This document shows positions 1 through 8,362 of a DNA stretch of 64,000 nucleotides, piece after piece. This stretch comes from Bacillota bacterium (GTDB taxonomy: Bacteria > Bacillota > Clostridia > Acetivibrionales > DTU013). Made by a program: the position numbers and the translations under genes. The notes beneath the pieces were generated by a model, which did not search any database, was not told the origin of the DNA, and saw only the letters and a list, made by a program, of their open reading frames with translations. Within the stretch, counting starts at the first letter, position 1, and each line of letters begins with the position of its first letter. The stretch lies in the NCBI GenBank assembly GCA_023426125.1, contig JAFABI010000092.1:42769-106768 (forward strand), read 5' to 3'.

Positions 1-220
1 TTGTATTTACCTGCATTGAAACGAAAACAAAGAAAAGAGAACAAATGAAGAATTAAAACCTTAGAAAAGCGTAAATTAAATAGTTCCAAGTAAATGCCGG
101 ATGTGGGGCTAACATTGGGTGATATTTTTGACAATGCCACTATCTTTTGAAAAAACACCTTTAATTTTTTTAATACTTTACTTAAATTCACCGTGGTTTT
201 TCTTTGATTGAAAGCATACT
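1..220. other. No supported gene
   Basis: AT-rich stretch at the window edge. The first 48 bases can be read on the plus strand as the lysine-rich tail of a protein ending in a TGA stop at 46-48, but 15 codons are too few to identify it. The rest is read as upstream sequence of the cadC'-cadA transcript. Confidence 0.4.
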
Positions 221-293
221 TGAACATTCCTTCATATTTATATTGACAACCGAACTGAAAGGAAATATAATATATATGAACACTTGCTCATAT
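221..293 (+). promoter_or_regulatory. Promoter with two ArsR/CadC-type operators
   Basis: A near-consensus promoter is visible: TTGACA at 243-248, a 17-bp spacer, and TATAAT at 266-271. It is flanked by two dyads of the TGAA-N6-TTCA kind typical of ArsR/SmtB repressors. One is TGAACATTCCTTCA at 221-234, upstream of the -35. The other is ATATGAACACTTGCTCATAT at 274-293, just after the -10, where bound repressor would block transcription. The promoter reads into the cadC fragment and cadA, so the efflux pump should be induced by metal through a CadC acting in trans. Operator assignment is by family consensus. Confidence 0.8.
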
Positions 294-324
294 ATTCACC
301 CAAATAGATAGAAGGGGAAGAAAA

Positions 325-468
325 ATGAGAGTTTTAAAGCAGGCAAGGCTTGTTAAGTTTAGAAAGGAAGGCAAGGTTGTCTACTATTCGCAGGAGGATG
401 AGCATATTAAGCATATATTTGACCAGGGTTTACTGCATATTTCAGAGAATAAGAAAGAAGGGGTTTAA
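325..468 (+). pseudogene. Truncated cadC (3' part of ArsR-family repressor)
   Basis: A 47-codon frame preceded by a Shine-Dalgarno-like GAAGGGGAAG. It matches the C-terminal third of the intact repressor at 5314-5682 almost residue for residue: from RVLKQARLVKFRK through YYS..DEHIKH.FDQG to HISE. The wing and dimerisation helix remain, while the metal site and recognition helix are missing. It should not bind DNA alone. Its stop codon TAA abuts the ATG of cadA, so it may still support translational coupling of cadA. It looks like a recombination scar from a cadC-cadA pair. Confidence 0.8.
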
Positions 469-2820
469 ATGGCTGCAAAAATTAAGAAGGAATTGTTGCT
501 TGAAGGATTGGACTGTGCAAACTGCGCAGCAAAGATTGAACAAAAGGTCAATAATTTGGATTCGGTAAACACCGCCACTGTAAATTTCATGACAAAGACC
601 TTAACGATTGAAACTGAATTGACCGCCAAAGTCGATGAAATCATCCGGGATGCCACGGATATTATAAAAAAGCTTGAACCGGATGTTACAGTGAAAGAAA
701 AGATTATCGCACAAGGTGAAAAAAAGACTTTGATACTAAACGGACTGGACTGCTCCAACTGTGCTGCTAAAATTGAAAAGGAAGTTGGAAATATTGCCGG
801 TGTCAAATCCGCTGCCGTTGATTTTGTTTCTAAGAAACTGACCATTGAGTTTAGCAGTAAGCATGAAGAGAAGAGGATCTTCGAAGAAGCCTCGAAAATT
901 GCCAAGCGTATAGAATCAGGCATAAAAGTGGTGGAAGATGATAAAAGCAGCGAAAAAGAAGAGGAAGAAGGAATCAATAAGAAGGAAATCATCCGGCTTG
1001 GGATAGGTGCGCTTCTTTTCGGAGTGGGAGTGATATTCAGCTTTCCCTTCTGGGCAGAGCTTTCGATATTTCTCATAAGCTATATACTGGTAGGCGGAGA
1101 GGTTGTTTTAAAAGCTGCAAAGAATATCGTAAGAGGTCAGGTATTTGATGAAAACTTTTTAATGAGCGTTGCCACCATTGGAGCCTTTGCTATTCAGGAA
1201 TTCCCGGAAGGTGTGGCGGTTATGCTCTTCTACCAGGTAGGAGAACTCTTTCAGGATATCGCTGTAAACCGTTCCAGAAGATCCATAAAGGCGTTGATGG
1301 ATATCCGGCCGGACTATGCCAATCTGAAAATCGGTGATGAAGAAAAGACCGTATCCCCTGAAGAAGTAAAAATCGGAGATATTATCATCGTAAAACCCGG
1401 CGAAAGGGTTCCATTGGATGGCAAAGTCCTGGATGGCAAGTCCATGATGGACACCTCTGCTTTAACCGGGGAATCGGTTCCCCGCGAGGTGGAGGAAGGT
1501 AATGATGTGCTGTCCGGCTTCATCAATAAGAATGGTTTGTTGACCGTAGAAGTTACAAAAGAATTTGGTGAATCCACAGTCGCCAAAATTCTTGACCTGG
1601 TCCAGAACGCAAGCAGTAAGAAGGCTCCTACTGAAAACTTCATTACCAAGTTCGCAAGGTACTATACACCTGTTGTCGTATTCGCAGCACTGGCGCTAGC
1701 AGTAATTCCGCCGCTGGTAATCCCTGGAGCTACCTTTTCCGATTGGATTTACAGAGCCCTGGTATTTCTGGTTATCTCCTGCCCCTGTGCATTGGTTATT
1801 TCTATCCCCCTCGGTTTCTTTGGCGGAATTGGCGGAGCCTCCAAAAATGGCATCCTGGTTAAAGGAAGCAACTATCTTGAGGCTTTAAACTCAGTTGATA
1901 CCGTTGTTTTTGACAAAACCGGTACCCTTACAAAGGGCGTATTTAAGGTAACAAAAGTTATGGACTACGACGCTACACCAGATATAACGTTATTGGAAGC
2001 TGCCGCCTATGCGGAAAGCTATTCCAATCACCCAATAGCCCTATCCATCCTCAAAGAATATGGTAAAGAAGTCAATAAAAATGAAATCGAAAACTATGAG
2101 GAGATTTCAGGTCACGGAATTAAGGTTAAAGCACGGGATCATGTGATCCTTGCAGGAAATTCCAAGCTGATGAAGAAGGAAGATATAGACTATGATGAAG
2201 TAAATACTACAGGAACGGTGGTTCATGTTGCGATTGACGGAAAATATGCAGGGCTTATTATCATCTCCGACGAGGTCAAGGAAGATGCACCGAAGGCAAT
2301 GAAAGCATTGAAGGCGATTGGAATTAAAAAGCTGGTCATGCTTACCGGTGACAGCAAGTCGGTAGGTACAGCGGTCGGTCAATACCTTGGCTTGGATGAA
2401 GTCCATTCCGAGCTTCTTCCTCACCAAAAGGTAGAAAAGCTGGAGGAACTGGACAAGAAGAAAGCTCCTAAAGGGAAACTGGTATTTGTGGGTGACGGCA
2501 TCAATGATGCCCCTGTCCTTGCAAGAGCAGACATCGGCGTTGCCATGGGAGGACTTGGCTCGGATGCGGCTATTGAAGCTGCCGATGTCGTTTTAATGAC
2601 AGATGAACCTACCAAGCTGGTTAGTGCCATAAAAATTGCCAAAAGAACCCGGATTATCGTCTGGCAGAACATTTTCTTCGCTCTGGCAGTGAAGGGTGTT
2701 GTGCTTCTCCTTGGTGCAGGCGGTATTGCCACCATGTGGGAAGCGGTGTTTGCCGACGTAGGTGTTGCCGTCCTTGCGATACTCAATGCCATGCGGGTTA
2801 TGAAGGTTGAAAAACTTTGA
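469..2820 (+). CDS. cadA: Heavy-metal P1B-type ATPase (Cd/Zn/Pb efflux)
   Basis: A 783-residue membrane ATPase that exports Cd2+, Zn2+ or Pb2+ from the cytosol. Two N-terminal HMA metal-binding domains are visible (CANC near residue 16 and CSNC near 95), then an acidic Glu/Lys linker and the transmembrane core. The ion-path motif CPC is near residue 437, the phosphorylation motif DKTGTLT near 482, the HP signature SNHPIA near 520 and the hinge GDGINDAP near 675. CPC with SNHP is typical of the P1B-2 (CadA/ZntA) group rather than copper pumps. Length and motifs indicate an intact gene. It starts directly after the cadC fragment under an ArsR-type promoter. The exact metal range cannot be read from sequence. 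Confidence 0.95.
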   Translation: MAAKIKKELLLEGLDCANCAAKIEQKVNNLDSVNTATVNFMTKTLTIETELTAKVDEIIRDATDIIKKLEPDVTVKEKIIAQGEKKTLILNGLDCSNCAAKIEKEVGNIAGVKSAAVDFVSKKLTIEFSSKHEEKRIFEEASKIAKRIESGIKVVEDDKSSEKEEEEGINKKEIIRLGIGALLFGVGVIFSFPFWAELSIFLISYILVGGEVVLKAAKNIVRGQVFDENFLMSVATIGAFAIQEFPEGVAVMLFYQVGELFQDIAVNRSRRSIKALMDIRPDYANLKIGDEEKTVSPEEVKIGDIIIVKPGERVPLDGKVLDGKSMMDTSALTGESVPREVEEGNDVLSGFINKNGLLTVEVTKEFGESTVAKILDLVQNASSKKAPTENFITKFARYYTPVVVFAALALAVIPPLVIPGATFSDWIYRALVFLVISCPCALVISIPLGFFGGIGGASKNGILVKGSNYLEALNSVDTVVFDKTGTLTKGVFKVTKVMDYDATPDITLLEAAAYAESYSNHPIALSILKEYGKEVNKNEIENYEEISGHGIKVKARDHVILAGNSKLMKKEDIDYDEVNTTGTVVHVAIDGKYAGLIIISDEVKEDAPKAMKALKAIGIKKLVMLTGDSKSVGTAVGQYLGLDEVHSELLPHQKVEKLEELDKKKAPKGKLVFVGDGINDAPVLARADIGVAMGGLGSDAAIEAADVVLMTDEPTKLVSAIKIAKRTRIIVWQNIFFALAVKGVVLLLGAGGIATMWEAVFADVGVAVLAILNAMRVMKVEKL

Positions 2821-2874
2821 CAAAGGGCAGCCCAAAAGGCTGCTCTTTCTGAATATATGACAGGGGGTATCCAT

Positions 2875-3480
2875 ATGCAGCTAAAAAACATACTGTCTCT
2901 GCTTCTGCTTTTAACCTTTGGCTTTTCCTATTTGGTGAAGCTATTCATCCTTTCCAGAAGAAACAACATCCATGCCGATGTGTTGGGTAGAGCGAATAAA
3001 GATGCGAAGATACGGGCTGCCGAAGGTTTTGTCAGGTTGGCAACCTTCGCATGGCTTTTCGTATGGGTCCTGGAAATCTTCTTTGAAAAAGCACTGGAAA
3101 AGTTTGATGCTCTATGGCACCACAATGCTTACACCGAGTATGCCGGACTCTTTATTACGACCCTTGGCCTATTGGTATTTATTATTGCCATGGTTCACAT
3201 GAAAACTTCCTGGAGGGTAGGCATCGACAAGCAGACCAAAACGTCACTGATTACTTATGGTATTTACAGATTCAGCAGAAATCCGGCCTTTGTCGGCTTT
3301 GATCTAATGTTTATCGGTTTATTTATAACCTATACCTGTTTTCTGACTTTGCTTATTATGTTGGCAAACATCCTGGCCTTCCACCTTCTCATTTTACAGG
3401 AAGAAAGGCATTTAACCCTTATCTTTAAAGAGGAGTATATTGACTATAAGTTAAAAACCCCCAGATATTTTTTGAGATAA
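2875..3480 (+). CDS. ICMT/PEMT-like membrane methyltransferase
   Basis: About 201 residues with several hydrophobic segments and, in the C-terminal half, the pattern GIYRFSRNPAFVGF typical of the isoprenylcysteine O-methyltransferase / phospholipid methyltransferase superfamily (SAM-binding integral membrane proteins). ATG at 2875 is chosen because AGGGGG lies about 9 bases upstream; an in-frame ATG at 2857 lacks a good site. It begins 54 bp after cadA and is probably co-transcribed. Such genes often travel with cadA in clostridia. The substrate is unknown. Confidence 0.75.
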   Translation: MQLKNILSLLLLLTFGFSYLVKLFILSRRNNIHADVLGRANKDAKIRAAEGFVRLATFAWLFVWVLEIFFEKALEKFDALWHHNAYTEYAGLFITTLGLLVFIIAMVHMKTSWRVGIDKQTKTSLITYGIYRFSRNPAFVGFDLMFIGLFITYTCFLTLLIMLANILAFHLLILQEERHLTLIFKEEYIDYKLKTPRYFLR

Positions 3481-3556
3481 AGGGCTTTATACAAACTTCA
3501 TGTTTTGTTGCCATATATAGACCTGAAAGGCAAACCAAATTTCGGCGGTGTATAAA

Positions 3557-3700
3557 ATGAATTTAAGCCTCAGAGTAAAACTAACCTTAACTTTTCTGTT
3601 CGTTGCATTGATTTCGGTTTTTATGACGAGCATTATGGCAAACTTCCTGCTTGAAAAGCAGTTTAGACAATATATCGTTCAAAAGCTGAATTATACTTGA
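3557..3700 (+). pseudogene. N-terminal fragment of a sensor histidine kinase
   Basis: A 47-codon frame with a GGCGGTG ribosome site: one positive-inside membrane helix (MNLSLRVKLTLTFLFVALIS) followed by a short amphipathic stretch (EKQFRQYIVQKL). This looks like the start of a two-component sensor kinase with its periplasmic domain, HAMP and catalytic parts lost. The frame ends in a TGA (3698-3700) that is itself part of the cadC-type operator TGAACATTCTTTCA. The kinase was therefore cut by joining to the cadC promoter region, not by the nearby IS. Confidence 0.55.
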
Positions 3701-3711
3701 ACATTCTTTCA
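3698..3711. promoter_or_regulatory. ArsR-type operator stranded by the IS insertion
   Basis: TGAACATTCTTTCA fits TGAA-N6-TTCA and differs by one base from the operator at 221-234. In that other copy the dyad lies 8 bp ahead of the -35 box. Here the IS at 3717-5235 inserted just behind it, so the operator now sits 1.5 kb from the cadC promoter at 5248-5276. Confidence 0.65.
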
Positions 3712-3716
3712 TATAT

Positions 3717-5235
3717 TTTGAGTTTCCCCATTTTTAATAAGCATATAAATTACACTCGTTGATACCAAAGGTTTTGAATATATTTAATTGTTGTGATGGT
3801 GGATGTTTCACAGAATACAAGAAAGCAGCAATGCCTTCTCTGGTTTTTTGTAAGATATTGAAAATGCCATCCCCTAATGCATAGTATATAAATTTAGATT
3901 TGCCATATATTCTTTTTGAGCACTCGATTATTTCCATTATGAAGATACTTGCGTCCTGCTTTTCTGAAAATGTGCCTATCAAACCAATGAGTATTGTAAG
4001 CATTGAATTGAGCGCGCGTATAGACGTAAGACTCTGAACCCTGAAATCTTCAAACCCAAACTGCTGCTTCTTGAAACGGTAATATTCTTCAATACGCCAT
4101 CTCATAAGATAGACTTTTGTTACCGCTTTGGCTAACCGGTCATCGGAGGACTTTAAGCTGCTGATCAGCATCATGGGAATTTCTCCAAACCCGTAAACGG
4201 CTACCAAAGTAAGCTCCTTTAGGGGAGCAATGGGGAGGTTGATCGGAATTAAGCTCATCTTGCAGTCGATTTTCCTACCCTTTTTATCTTTAAAGGTTAT
4301 TTTGTATCTACCCTTGTACCTGTTTGCAAGTTCAAGTATGTTTATGGTTTCTCCTTTATACCTGACATCCCTGTTTTTCTTTGCCCTAATAATGAAATTT
4401 TCCTTTTGCTTTAAAAAATACTTGTAGTAGGCACAGGAGTCATACCCTCTATCCAGTGTCCTTATCCCTGACCTGCCAAAATGTTTGGAGATACATTTAA
4501 GCCCTGTCAGTACTTCCTCGTCCTCACTGACATAATCCCGTTCCGTGCTGGAATAGACTCTTGTATATACAGGCATAGGCATTTTATAATCTTTCGTAAG
4601 TGCCGTAATCTCCAGCAAGTGATATCCTGTCGTTATTTCTCCAGTACTTCCATCACGAACTTCGCATAAGGAATCCAGCATTTCACTATAGGGCTTTGAA
4701 ATGTCGGAGTTATCGACGATCAACACAGACATCTCCTTCGTATTCCTTTTGACAATATCCATATAGTTTTCCATAATGATGTCGTTTTCATTGAATCTGC
4801 CGAGTCCACGGGACAGCCTATCAATTGTTTTTTTAAGAGTTATTTCTTCCTTCAGAGCTCTTGATATATTGCTAAGATGCGTGGACTGTGATTCAAGCAT
4901 GCCATAAAGCATCTGGAATACCAATTTGTACTTGGGTCTGGACAATCCCTTTGTTATTTTTTTTGAAAATTTTCTAATTTCTCTTTTCAACTGATATGAC
5001 AACTTGTTATAATTAATCATGCTAAAGCTCTCCTTTGCTTTGTGTTTTGTGTCTGCAAACTTAAAATACCATACAAGGAGGGCTTTTGCACTACTTTTGC
5101 ATGTATCTCTGAATAACTTTTTAAATCTGTTCATTAATTGCATAAAATCATGGGCGTTCTGTGGATAAAACTTCGTTTTTTTGCTTTGTTAATTTTACTT
5201 TTTGCTTCCCACTTTAAAAAATGGGGAAACTCAAA
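3717..5235 (-). mobile_element. IS4-type insertion sequence, complete
   Basis: A 1519-bp element bounded by 19-bp perfect terminal inverted repeats, TTTGAGTTTCCCCATTTTT at the left and its complement at the right. Both sides carry the 9-bp direct repeat TTCATATAT (3708-3716 and 5236-5244), read as the target-site duplication. One intact transposase fills it on the minus strand. Perfect ends, an open transposase and an identical duplication suggest a recent insertion. The target lies in the promoter-operator region of cadC. Confidence 0.93.
3734..5020 (-). CDS. IS4-family DDE transposase
   Basis: A 428-residue transposase for the surrounding IS. DDE-type landmarks are visible: a first Asp in LIVDNSDISK, a second in TLDRGYDSCAYY, and the C-terminal RWRIEEYYRFKKQ region, which resembles the Y-R-E-K signature of IS4-family enzymes. 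The frame is open further upstream to 5143. ATG at 5020 is preferred because AAAGGAG lies about 9 bases before it and family proteins begin with this MINYNKL-like start. No frameshift or internal stop is seen. Confidence 0.88.
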   Translation of the reverse strand: MINYNKLSYQLKREIRKFSKKITKGLSRPKYKLVFQMLYGMLESQSTHLSNISRALKEEITLKKTIDRLSRGLGRFNENDIIMENYMDIVKRNTKEMSVLIVDNSDISKPYSEMLDSLCEVRDGSTGEITTGYHLLEITALTKDYKMPMPVYTRVYSSTERDYVSEDEEVLTGLKCISKHFGRSGIRTLDRGYDSCAYYKYFLKQKENFIIRAKKNRDVRYKGETINILELANRYKGRYKITFKDKKGRKIDCKMSLIPINLPIAPLKELTLVAVYGFGEIPMMLISSLKSSDDRLAKAVTKVYLMRWRIEEYYRFKKQQFGFEDFRVQSLTSIRALNSMLTILIGLIGTFSEKQDASIFIMEIIECSKRIYGKSKFIYYALGDGIFNILQKTREGIAAFLYSVKHPPSQQLNIFKTFGINECNLYAY

Positions 5236-5247
5236 TTCATATATATA

Positions 5248-5276
5248 TTGACATTTACTAAGCTAAAACATATAAT
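5248..5276 (+). promoter_or_regulatory. Promoter of intact cadC
   Basis: TTGACA at 5248-5253, a 17-bp spacer and TATAAT at 5271-5276, spaced as at the cadA promoter. It lies only 12 bp from the IS end. No second TGAA-type dyad is seen between the -10 and the ATG, unlike at the cadA promoter. The only recognisable operator of this copy is therefore the one moved away by the IS. Confidence 0.75.
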
Positions 5277-5313
5277 ATTTTTTTGTACATCAACACACTG
5301 GGAGGAGGATACA

Positions 5314-5682
5314 ATGGATAATAATAACCAGGAAATTGTAAAATGTGATTGTACTGCAATCCACGATGATATAGTGGACAAGGTTAGAGAAAATATTCCG
5401 CATGAAGAGACCCTTTACGATTTGGCAGAGCTTTTTAAAGCCTTTGGTGATACTACCAGAATAAAGATTCTTTACGCATTATTTGCATCTGAAATGTGTG
5501 TATGCGACATAGCAGTTCTTCTTAACATGACGCAGTCTGCCATCTCCCACCAGCTTAGAGTTTTAAAGCAGGCAAGGCTTGTTAAGTTCAGGAAAGACGG
5601 CAAGGTTGTCTACTATTCGCTGGATGATGAGCATATTAAGCATATGTTCGACCAAGGACTCCATCATATTTCAGAGAAATAA
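5314..5682 (+). CDS. cadC: ArsR/SmtB-family metal-responsive repressor, CadC-like
   Basis: A 122-residue winged-helix repressor that would release operator DNA on binding Cd/Pb/Zn-type ions. A strong GGAGGAGG at 5301-5308 fixes the ATG. Metal ligands as in CadC are visible: an N-terminal Cys pair (VKCDCTAI) and the alpha-3 motif EMCVCDIA just before the recognition helix MTQSAISHQLRVLKQ. The wing FRKDGKVVYYSL follows. It is the only complete copy here, so it probably represses the cadA promoter in trans. Its own autoregulation may be changed by the IS. Confidence 0.9.
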   Translation: MDNNNQEIVKCDCTAIHDDIVDKVRENIPHEETLYDLAELFKAFGDTTRIKILYALFASEMCVCDIAVLLNMTQSAISHQLRVLKQARLVKFRKDGKVVYYSLDDEHIKHMFDQGLHHISEK

Positions 5683-5725
5683 GATAGGTTTCAGAGCTAT
5701 TAAAAAAGAAGACATCTATTGTTTT

Positions 5726-6028
5726 TTACGGATCGATAATGGAATAATGTGGAATTAATCTAATAACAGAGCAGTGCAGTTTTACCTTGCCATTAAGATA
5801 GGTACCTAAAATTAAGCCTATAACTGCACCAGCAAATCCAATATACATATTCCCAATTTCAAAGGATTCCGGCAGCAAATCATAACAAACCGTAGCAAGC
5901 ATAAGCCCGCCGATAAAACCAAGTGTGGCTCCCTTTGCCCTATCCCCTCTTTCCGTGATAACGGCTATCAAGCTTACCACCCATTGTTCAGGAAATACTT
6001 CACCGTATTCATGCCTGTTCAATTCCAT
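5726..6028 (-). pseudogene. ZIP-family metal transporter fragment
   Basis: About 100 codons resembling the N-terminal third of a ZIP/ZupT-type divalent metal importer: a loop (ERGDRAKGATLG), a helix (GFIGGLMLATVCYDLLPES) with the ZIP-like D-L-x-P-E-S/A motif, and a following glycine-rich helix. The metal-site helix with the HNFPEG-like motif and the rest are absent, and the frame ends in unrelated sequence. It lies tail-to-tail with cadC, in keeping with a decayed metal-homeostasis locus. Confidence 0.65.
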
Positions 6029-6049
6029 ATTTTACAGGTTTACGATTTT

Positions 6050-6190
6050 CCAGCATTATGGTAAACTACCCAGGAAGCTAAATCTTCCATTTTCGGAAGA
6101 ACGGGGGACGAATTACCCAGGGGTGAAGCCTTAAAACGGCAGGGTATACTCTTTTACCTAACCCGTCAACTAACCTCGTAAGCTATCAAA
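6050..6190 (+). promoter_or_regulatory. c-di-AMP riboswitch (ydaO/yuaA type)
   Basis: The leader carries the conserved blocks of this riboswitch in order: GGAAGCTAAATC, then ACGGGGGAC..CCAGGGGTGAAGCC (about 6101-6130), ACGGCAGGGTA, a short stem loop, and the hallmark CCCGTCAACTAACCTCGTAAGC at about 6162-6183. The class senses cyclic di-AMP and usually turns off genes for wall hydrolases and osmolyte uptake. It sits just ahead of a secreted peptidoglycan-binding protein, a typical target. Outer boundaries are approximate. Confidence 0.9.
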
Positions 6191-6205
6191 AGAGGGGGTC
6201 AGCTC

Positions 6206-7042
6206 ATGCATAGAACAAAGAAATTTTTTGCAGGGATAGCAACAGCCCTGTTTCTCACTCTTATCTCCGTTCAGGCTACCTTTGCCTACTCTGAAGGTGC
6301 AGTTTTAAAGCAAGGTATGTGCAACTCCGATGTATCGGAACTCCAACAAGACCTGAAAGATCTTGGCTTTTTTAGCGCCAATCCTACCGGCTATTTCGGG
6401 GACATCACCCAAAACGCTGTGATCAAATTTCAAAAGCGTTACGGCTTAAAGCCTGATGGTATCGCAGGTAACCAGACCATCGGTAAAATCAGCAGCTTGT
6501 TTGGCCGTACCACTGCAACAACGGCTTCAAGAGGAAGCGTTTCGAGAGAACAAACAGCCAAAAGCACTGAGATTGAGCTTCTCCCGTGGTTCGGAAAAGT
6601 GGATGGCATTTACAAAATCGGGGATGTGGCAACTGTCACTGATGTGGGTACTGGCCTTAAAATGCAGATTAAGCGCACCTTCGGAACCAATCATGCGGAT
6701 GTAGAGACACTGACAGTCGAAGATACTGCTACCTTGAAAAAGGCAGCTGGCGGCTCCTGGAACTGGACAAGGCGGCCTGTCATTGTAGAAATAGATGGTT
6801 ACAGGATTGCAGGCTCCTTAACCGCTATGCCCCATGCCGGAAGGGATGACAAGCCTGCTATTGCCAATGTAAGCGGGCGAAGCGGAGGTTATGGGTATGG
6901 ACAAAATCTGGATGCGGTAAAAGGTAACGGCATGGATGGGCAATTTGATATTCACTTTTACAAAAGCAAAACGCATGACACAAATAAAGTAGATAGCGCT
7001 CATCAGGCAGCCATACAAAAAGCTTACAAATCAGGACTTTAA
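6206..7042 (+). CDS. Secreted peptidoglycan-binding protein
   Basis: A 278-residue exported wall protein. Residues 1-27 form a signal peptide ending near TFAYS. Residues about 36-92 are a PG_binding_1 domain (VSELQQDLKDLGFF, TGYFGDITQNAVIKFQKRYG, DGIAGNQTIGKI). A Thr/Ser-rich linker follows. The C-terminal 150 residues form a domain with conserved-looking MPHAGRDD, GYGYGQNLD and HFYKSKTHDTNKVDSAHQ that I cannot name; similar tails occur on clostridial cortex or wall proteins. Three His/Asp-containing motifs could be catalytic, but this is a guess. GAGGGGG lies 8 bases before the ATG. Control by the upstream c-di-AMP riboswitch suggests a role in wall turnover or osmotic balance. Confidence 0.82.
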   Translation: MHRTKKFFAGIATALFLTLISVQATFAYSEGAVLKQGMCNSDVSELQQDLKDLGFFSANPTGYFGDITQNAVIKFQKRYGLKPDGIAGNQTIGKISSLFGRTTATTASRGSVSREQTAKSTEIELLPWFGKVDGIYKIGDVATVTDVGTGLKMQIKRTFGTNHADVETLTVEDTATLKKAAGGSWNWTRRPVIVEIDGYRIAGSLTAMPHAGRDDKPAIANVSGRSGGYGYGQNLDAVKGNGMDGQFDIHFYKSKTHDTNKVDSAHQAAIQKAYKSGL

Positions 7043-7154
7043 AATTTACATATGATACAAGTTTAGCAAAAGCAAATGTATTGGGAAAACAGCGAGTTAT
7101 AGATTTCCAAGGTACTCCAGTCAATACTCAATAAGGACAGTGGAAGCGTGCTAC

Positions 7155-7174
7155 ATCGTATGATATAATACGAT
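7155..7174. promoter_or_regulatory. Palindrome over a possible -10 box
   Basis: ATCGTAT-GATATA-ATACGAT, 7-bp perfect arms, with TATAAT (7164-7169) in the centre. It lies in the 286-bp gap before the XRE-type gene and could be an operator over its promoter. No clear -35 box is seen, so it may be chance. Confidence 0.3.
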
Positions 7175-7328
7175 AAACAAGTTGGCTATTTGTTTAACAC
7201 GAGGACAAACAATAATTTGCAGGAGCAGTCCAACTCCGTGCAGCAGGGAGCCTATTTGCTCTTTTGCCCCACATGCTCCAAACAGACAGGTTATTTTTAT
7301 TCGATGATTAAAGGAAGGCGGTTTCTAC

Positions 7329-7676
7329 TTGGAATTCAGTGATAAATTGCAGCAGTTGAGAAAGCAGAATAATTTGACGCAGGAACAGCCTGCGGAGCAG
7401 CTGTTTGTTTCCAGAACGGCTGTTTCCAAATGGGAGAGCGGCAGAGGCTACCCCAATATCGAGTCGTTGAAAAGCATCTCGAAGCTTTTTTCTGTTTTAA
7501 TTGATGATTTGCTGTCGGACGAGGAATTGGTCACCCTTGCAGCAGCCGAAAATCGTTCTAATATGAAAAAGGTCTTCATTTTCGCATTTATAGACATACT
7601 GTGTATTCAGACCTTAACATTGAAAACAGTGTCAGGTCTACAACACCTTTACCTTTCCAAACATACCCTTGCCTGA
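7329..7676 (+). pseudogene. XRE-family HTH regulator, truncated
   Basis: Begins at TTG with AAAGGAAGG about 9 bases upstream. Residues 1-60 are a complete Cro/CI helix-turn-helix (KLQQLRKQNNLTQEQPAEQL, SRTAVSKWESGRGYPNIESL), followed by the usual linker IDDLLSDEEL and the first residues of a membrane helix (MKKVFIFAFIDI). After about residue 92 the frame runs into antisense sequence of the neighbouring GNAT gene, so the membrane tail typical of these regulators is lost. The DNA-binding domain may still work. Confidence 0.6.
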
Positions 7677-8160
7677 TAACACCTTCTTCTACAAAATTAT
7701 TTCTTCTTAAAACATTTAAAGACTTGGTATTTTCAGGCATGACAAACGCCTGGATTCGGTTTAGGCCAATATCGTTAAAGAGGTAATCTGTCATTGCTTT
7801 CACTGTTTTTGTAGCGATTCCTTTACCCCAGAAGTGATCGTTCAGCCTATAGCCTATGGTTATCATATTCACCTCATTATCATAGTCAAACATTTCCGCT
7901 ACACCGACAATAAAATTGGGGTTGTCATTTAGCGTAATTCCAAGGAGAATCCATTTTTTCTTGTTAAAATCCCGTTCAAAGTGCCCAATCATATTCGCAA
8001 CGGTATCCTTATTCTTTTTGAGCATGAAAGGAGAATATACAAAAAGCTTTTCATTGCTGTATATTTCAAAAAGGCCGTCAATATCTGAAGGAACAATTTT
8101 CCTCAATGTAATCTCGTCCGTTGTGATATGTGGAAACTGGTCATATGGATTTTTACTCAT
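7588..8160 (-). CDS. GNAT N-acetyltransferase, RimJ/RimL-like
   Basis: A 190-residue acetyltransferase of the RimJ/RimL branch, which transfers acetyl from acetyl-CoA to an amine, often a protein N-terminus or a drug. The fold landmarks run in order: ITLRKIVPSDIDGLFEIYSN at the N-terminus, a central beta-strand (INMITIGYRLND-like), the acetyl-CoA loop HFWGKGIATKTVKAM, and the late motif IQAFVMPENTKSLNVLRRNNF. GAGGTTAAT just before the ATG is a plausible ribosome site. Its 3' end overlaps the broken XRE gene on the opposite strand. The substrate is unknown. Confidence 0.85.
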   Translation of the reverse strand: MSKNPYDQFPHITTDEITLRKIVPSDIDGLFEIYSNEKLFVYSPFMLKKNKDTVANMIGHFERDFNKKKWILLGITLNDNPNFIVGVAEMFDYDNEVNMITIGYRLNDHFWGKGIATKTVKAMTDYLFNDIGLNRIQAFVMPENTKSLNVLRRNNFVEEGVIRQGYVWKGKGVVDLTLFSMLRSEYTVCL

Positions 8161-8247
8161 TCAATTAACCTCCTGTGTATTATATAAATGTGGTGAAGTA
8201 GAAAATTACAATTTACACTAAATAAATACTCAGAACAACTCTCCATA

Positions 8248-8362
8248 TCAATGAGCATGCCATGAATCACTATGCGGTGCTAACTCTTTCCAATAATCTA
8301 TCAATTTCTTAATATATTCCACAGTACTACCATTGGGATTTACATACTGAACAAGCGACTAG
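8248..8362 (-). pseudogene. Unidentified coding remnant
   Basis: On the minus strand an open stretch with normal amino-acid make-up (ending VEYIKKLIDYWKELAPHSD plus SWHAH and a stop) lies just after the AraC gene but has no start codon of its own. It looks like the C-terminus of a lost gene. I do not recognise the family. Confidence 0.3.

Noticed and set aside
465..1076. 203-codon minus-strand frame opposite cadA
   Set aside because: Antisense shadow; low-complexity Ser/Phe composition and no family pattern.
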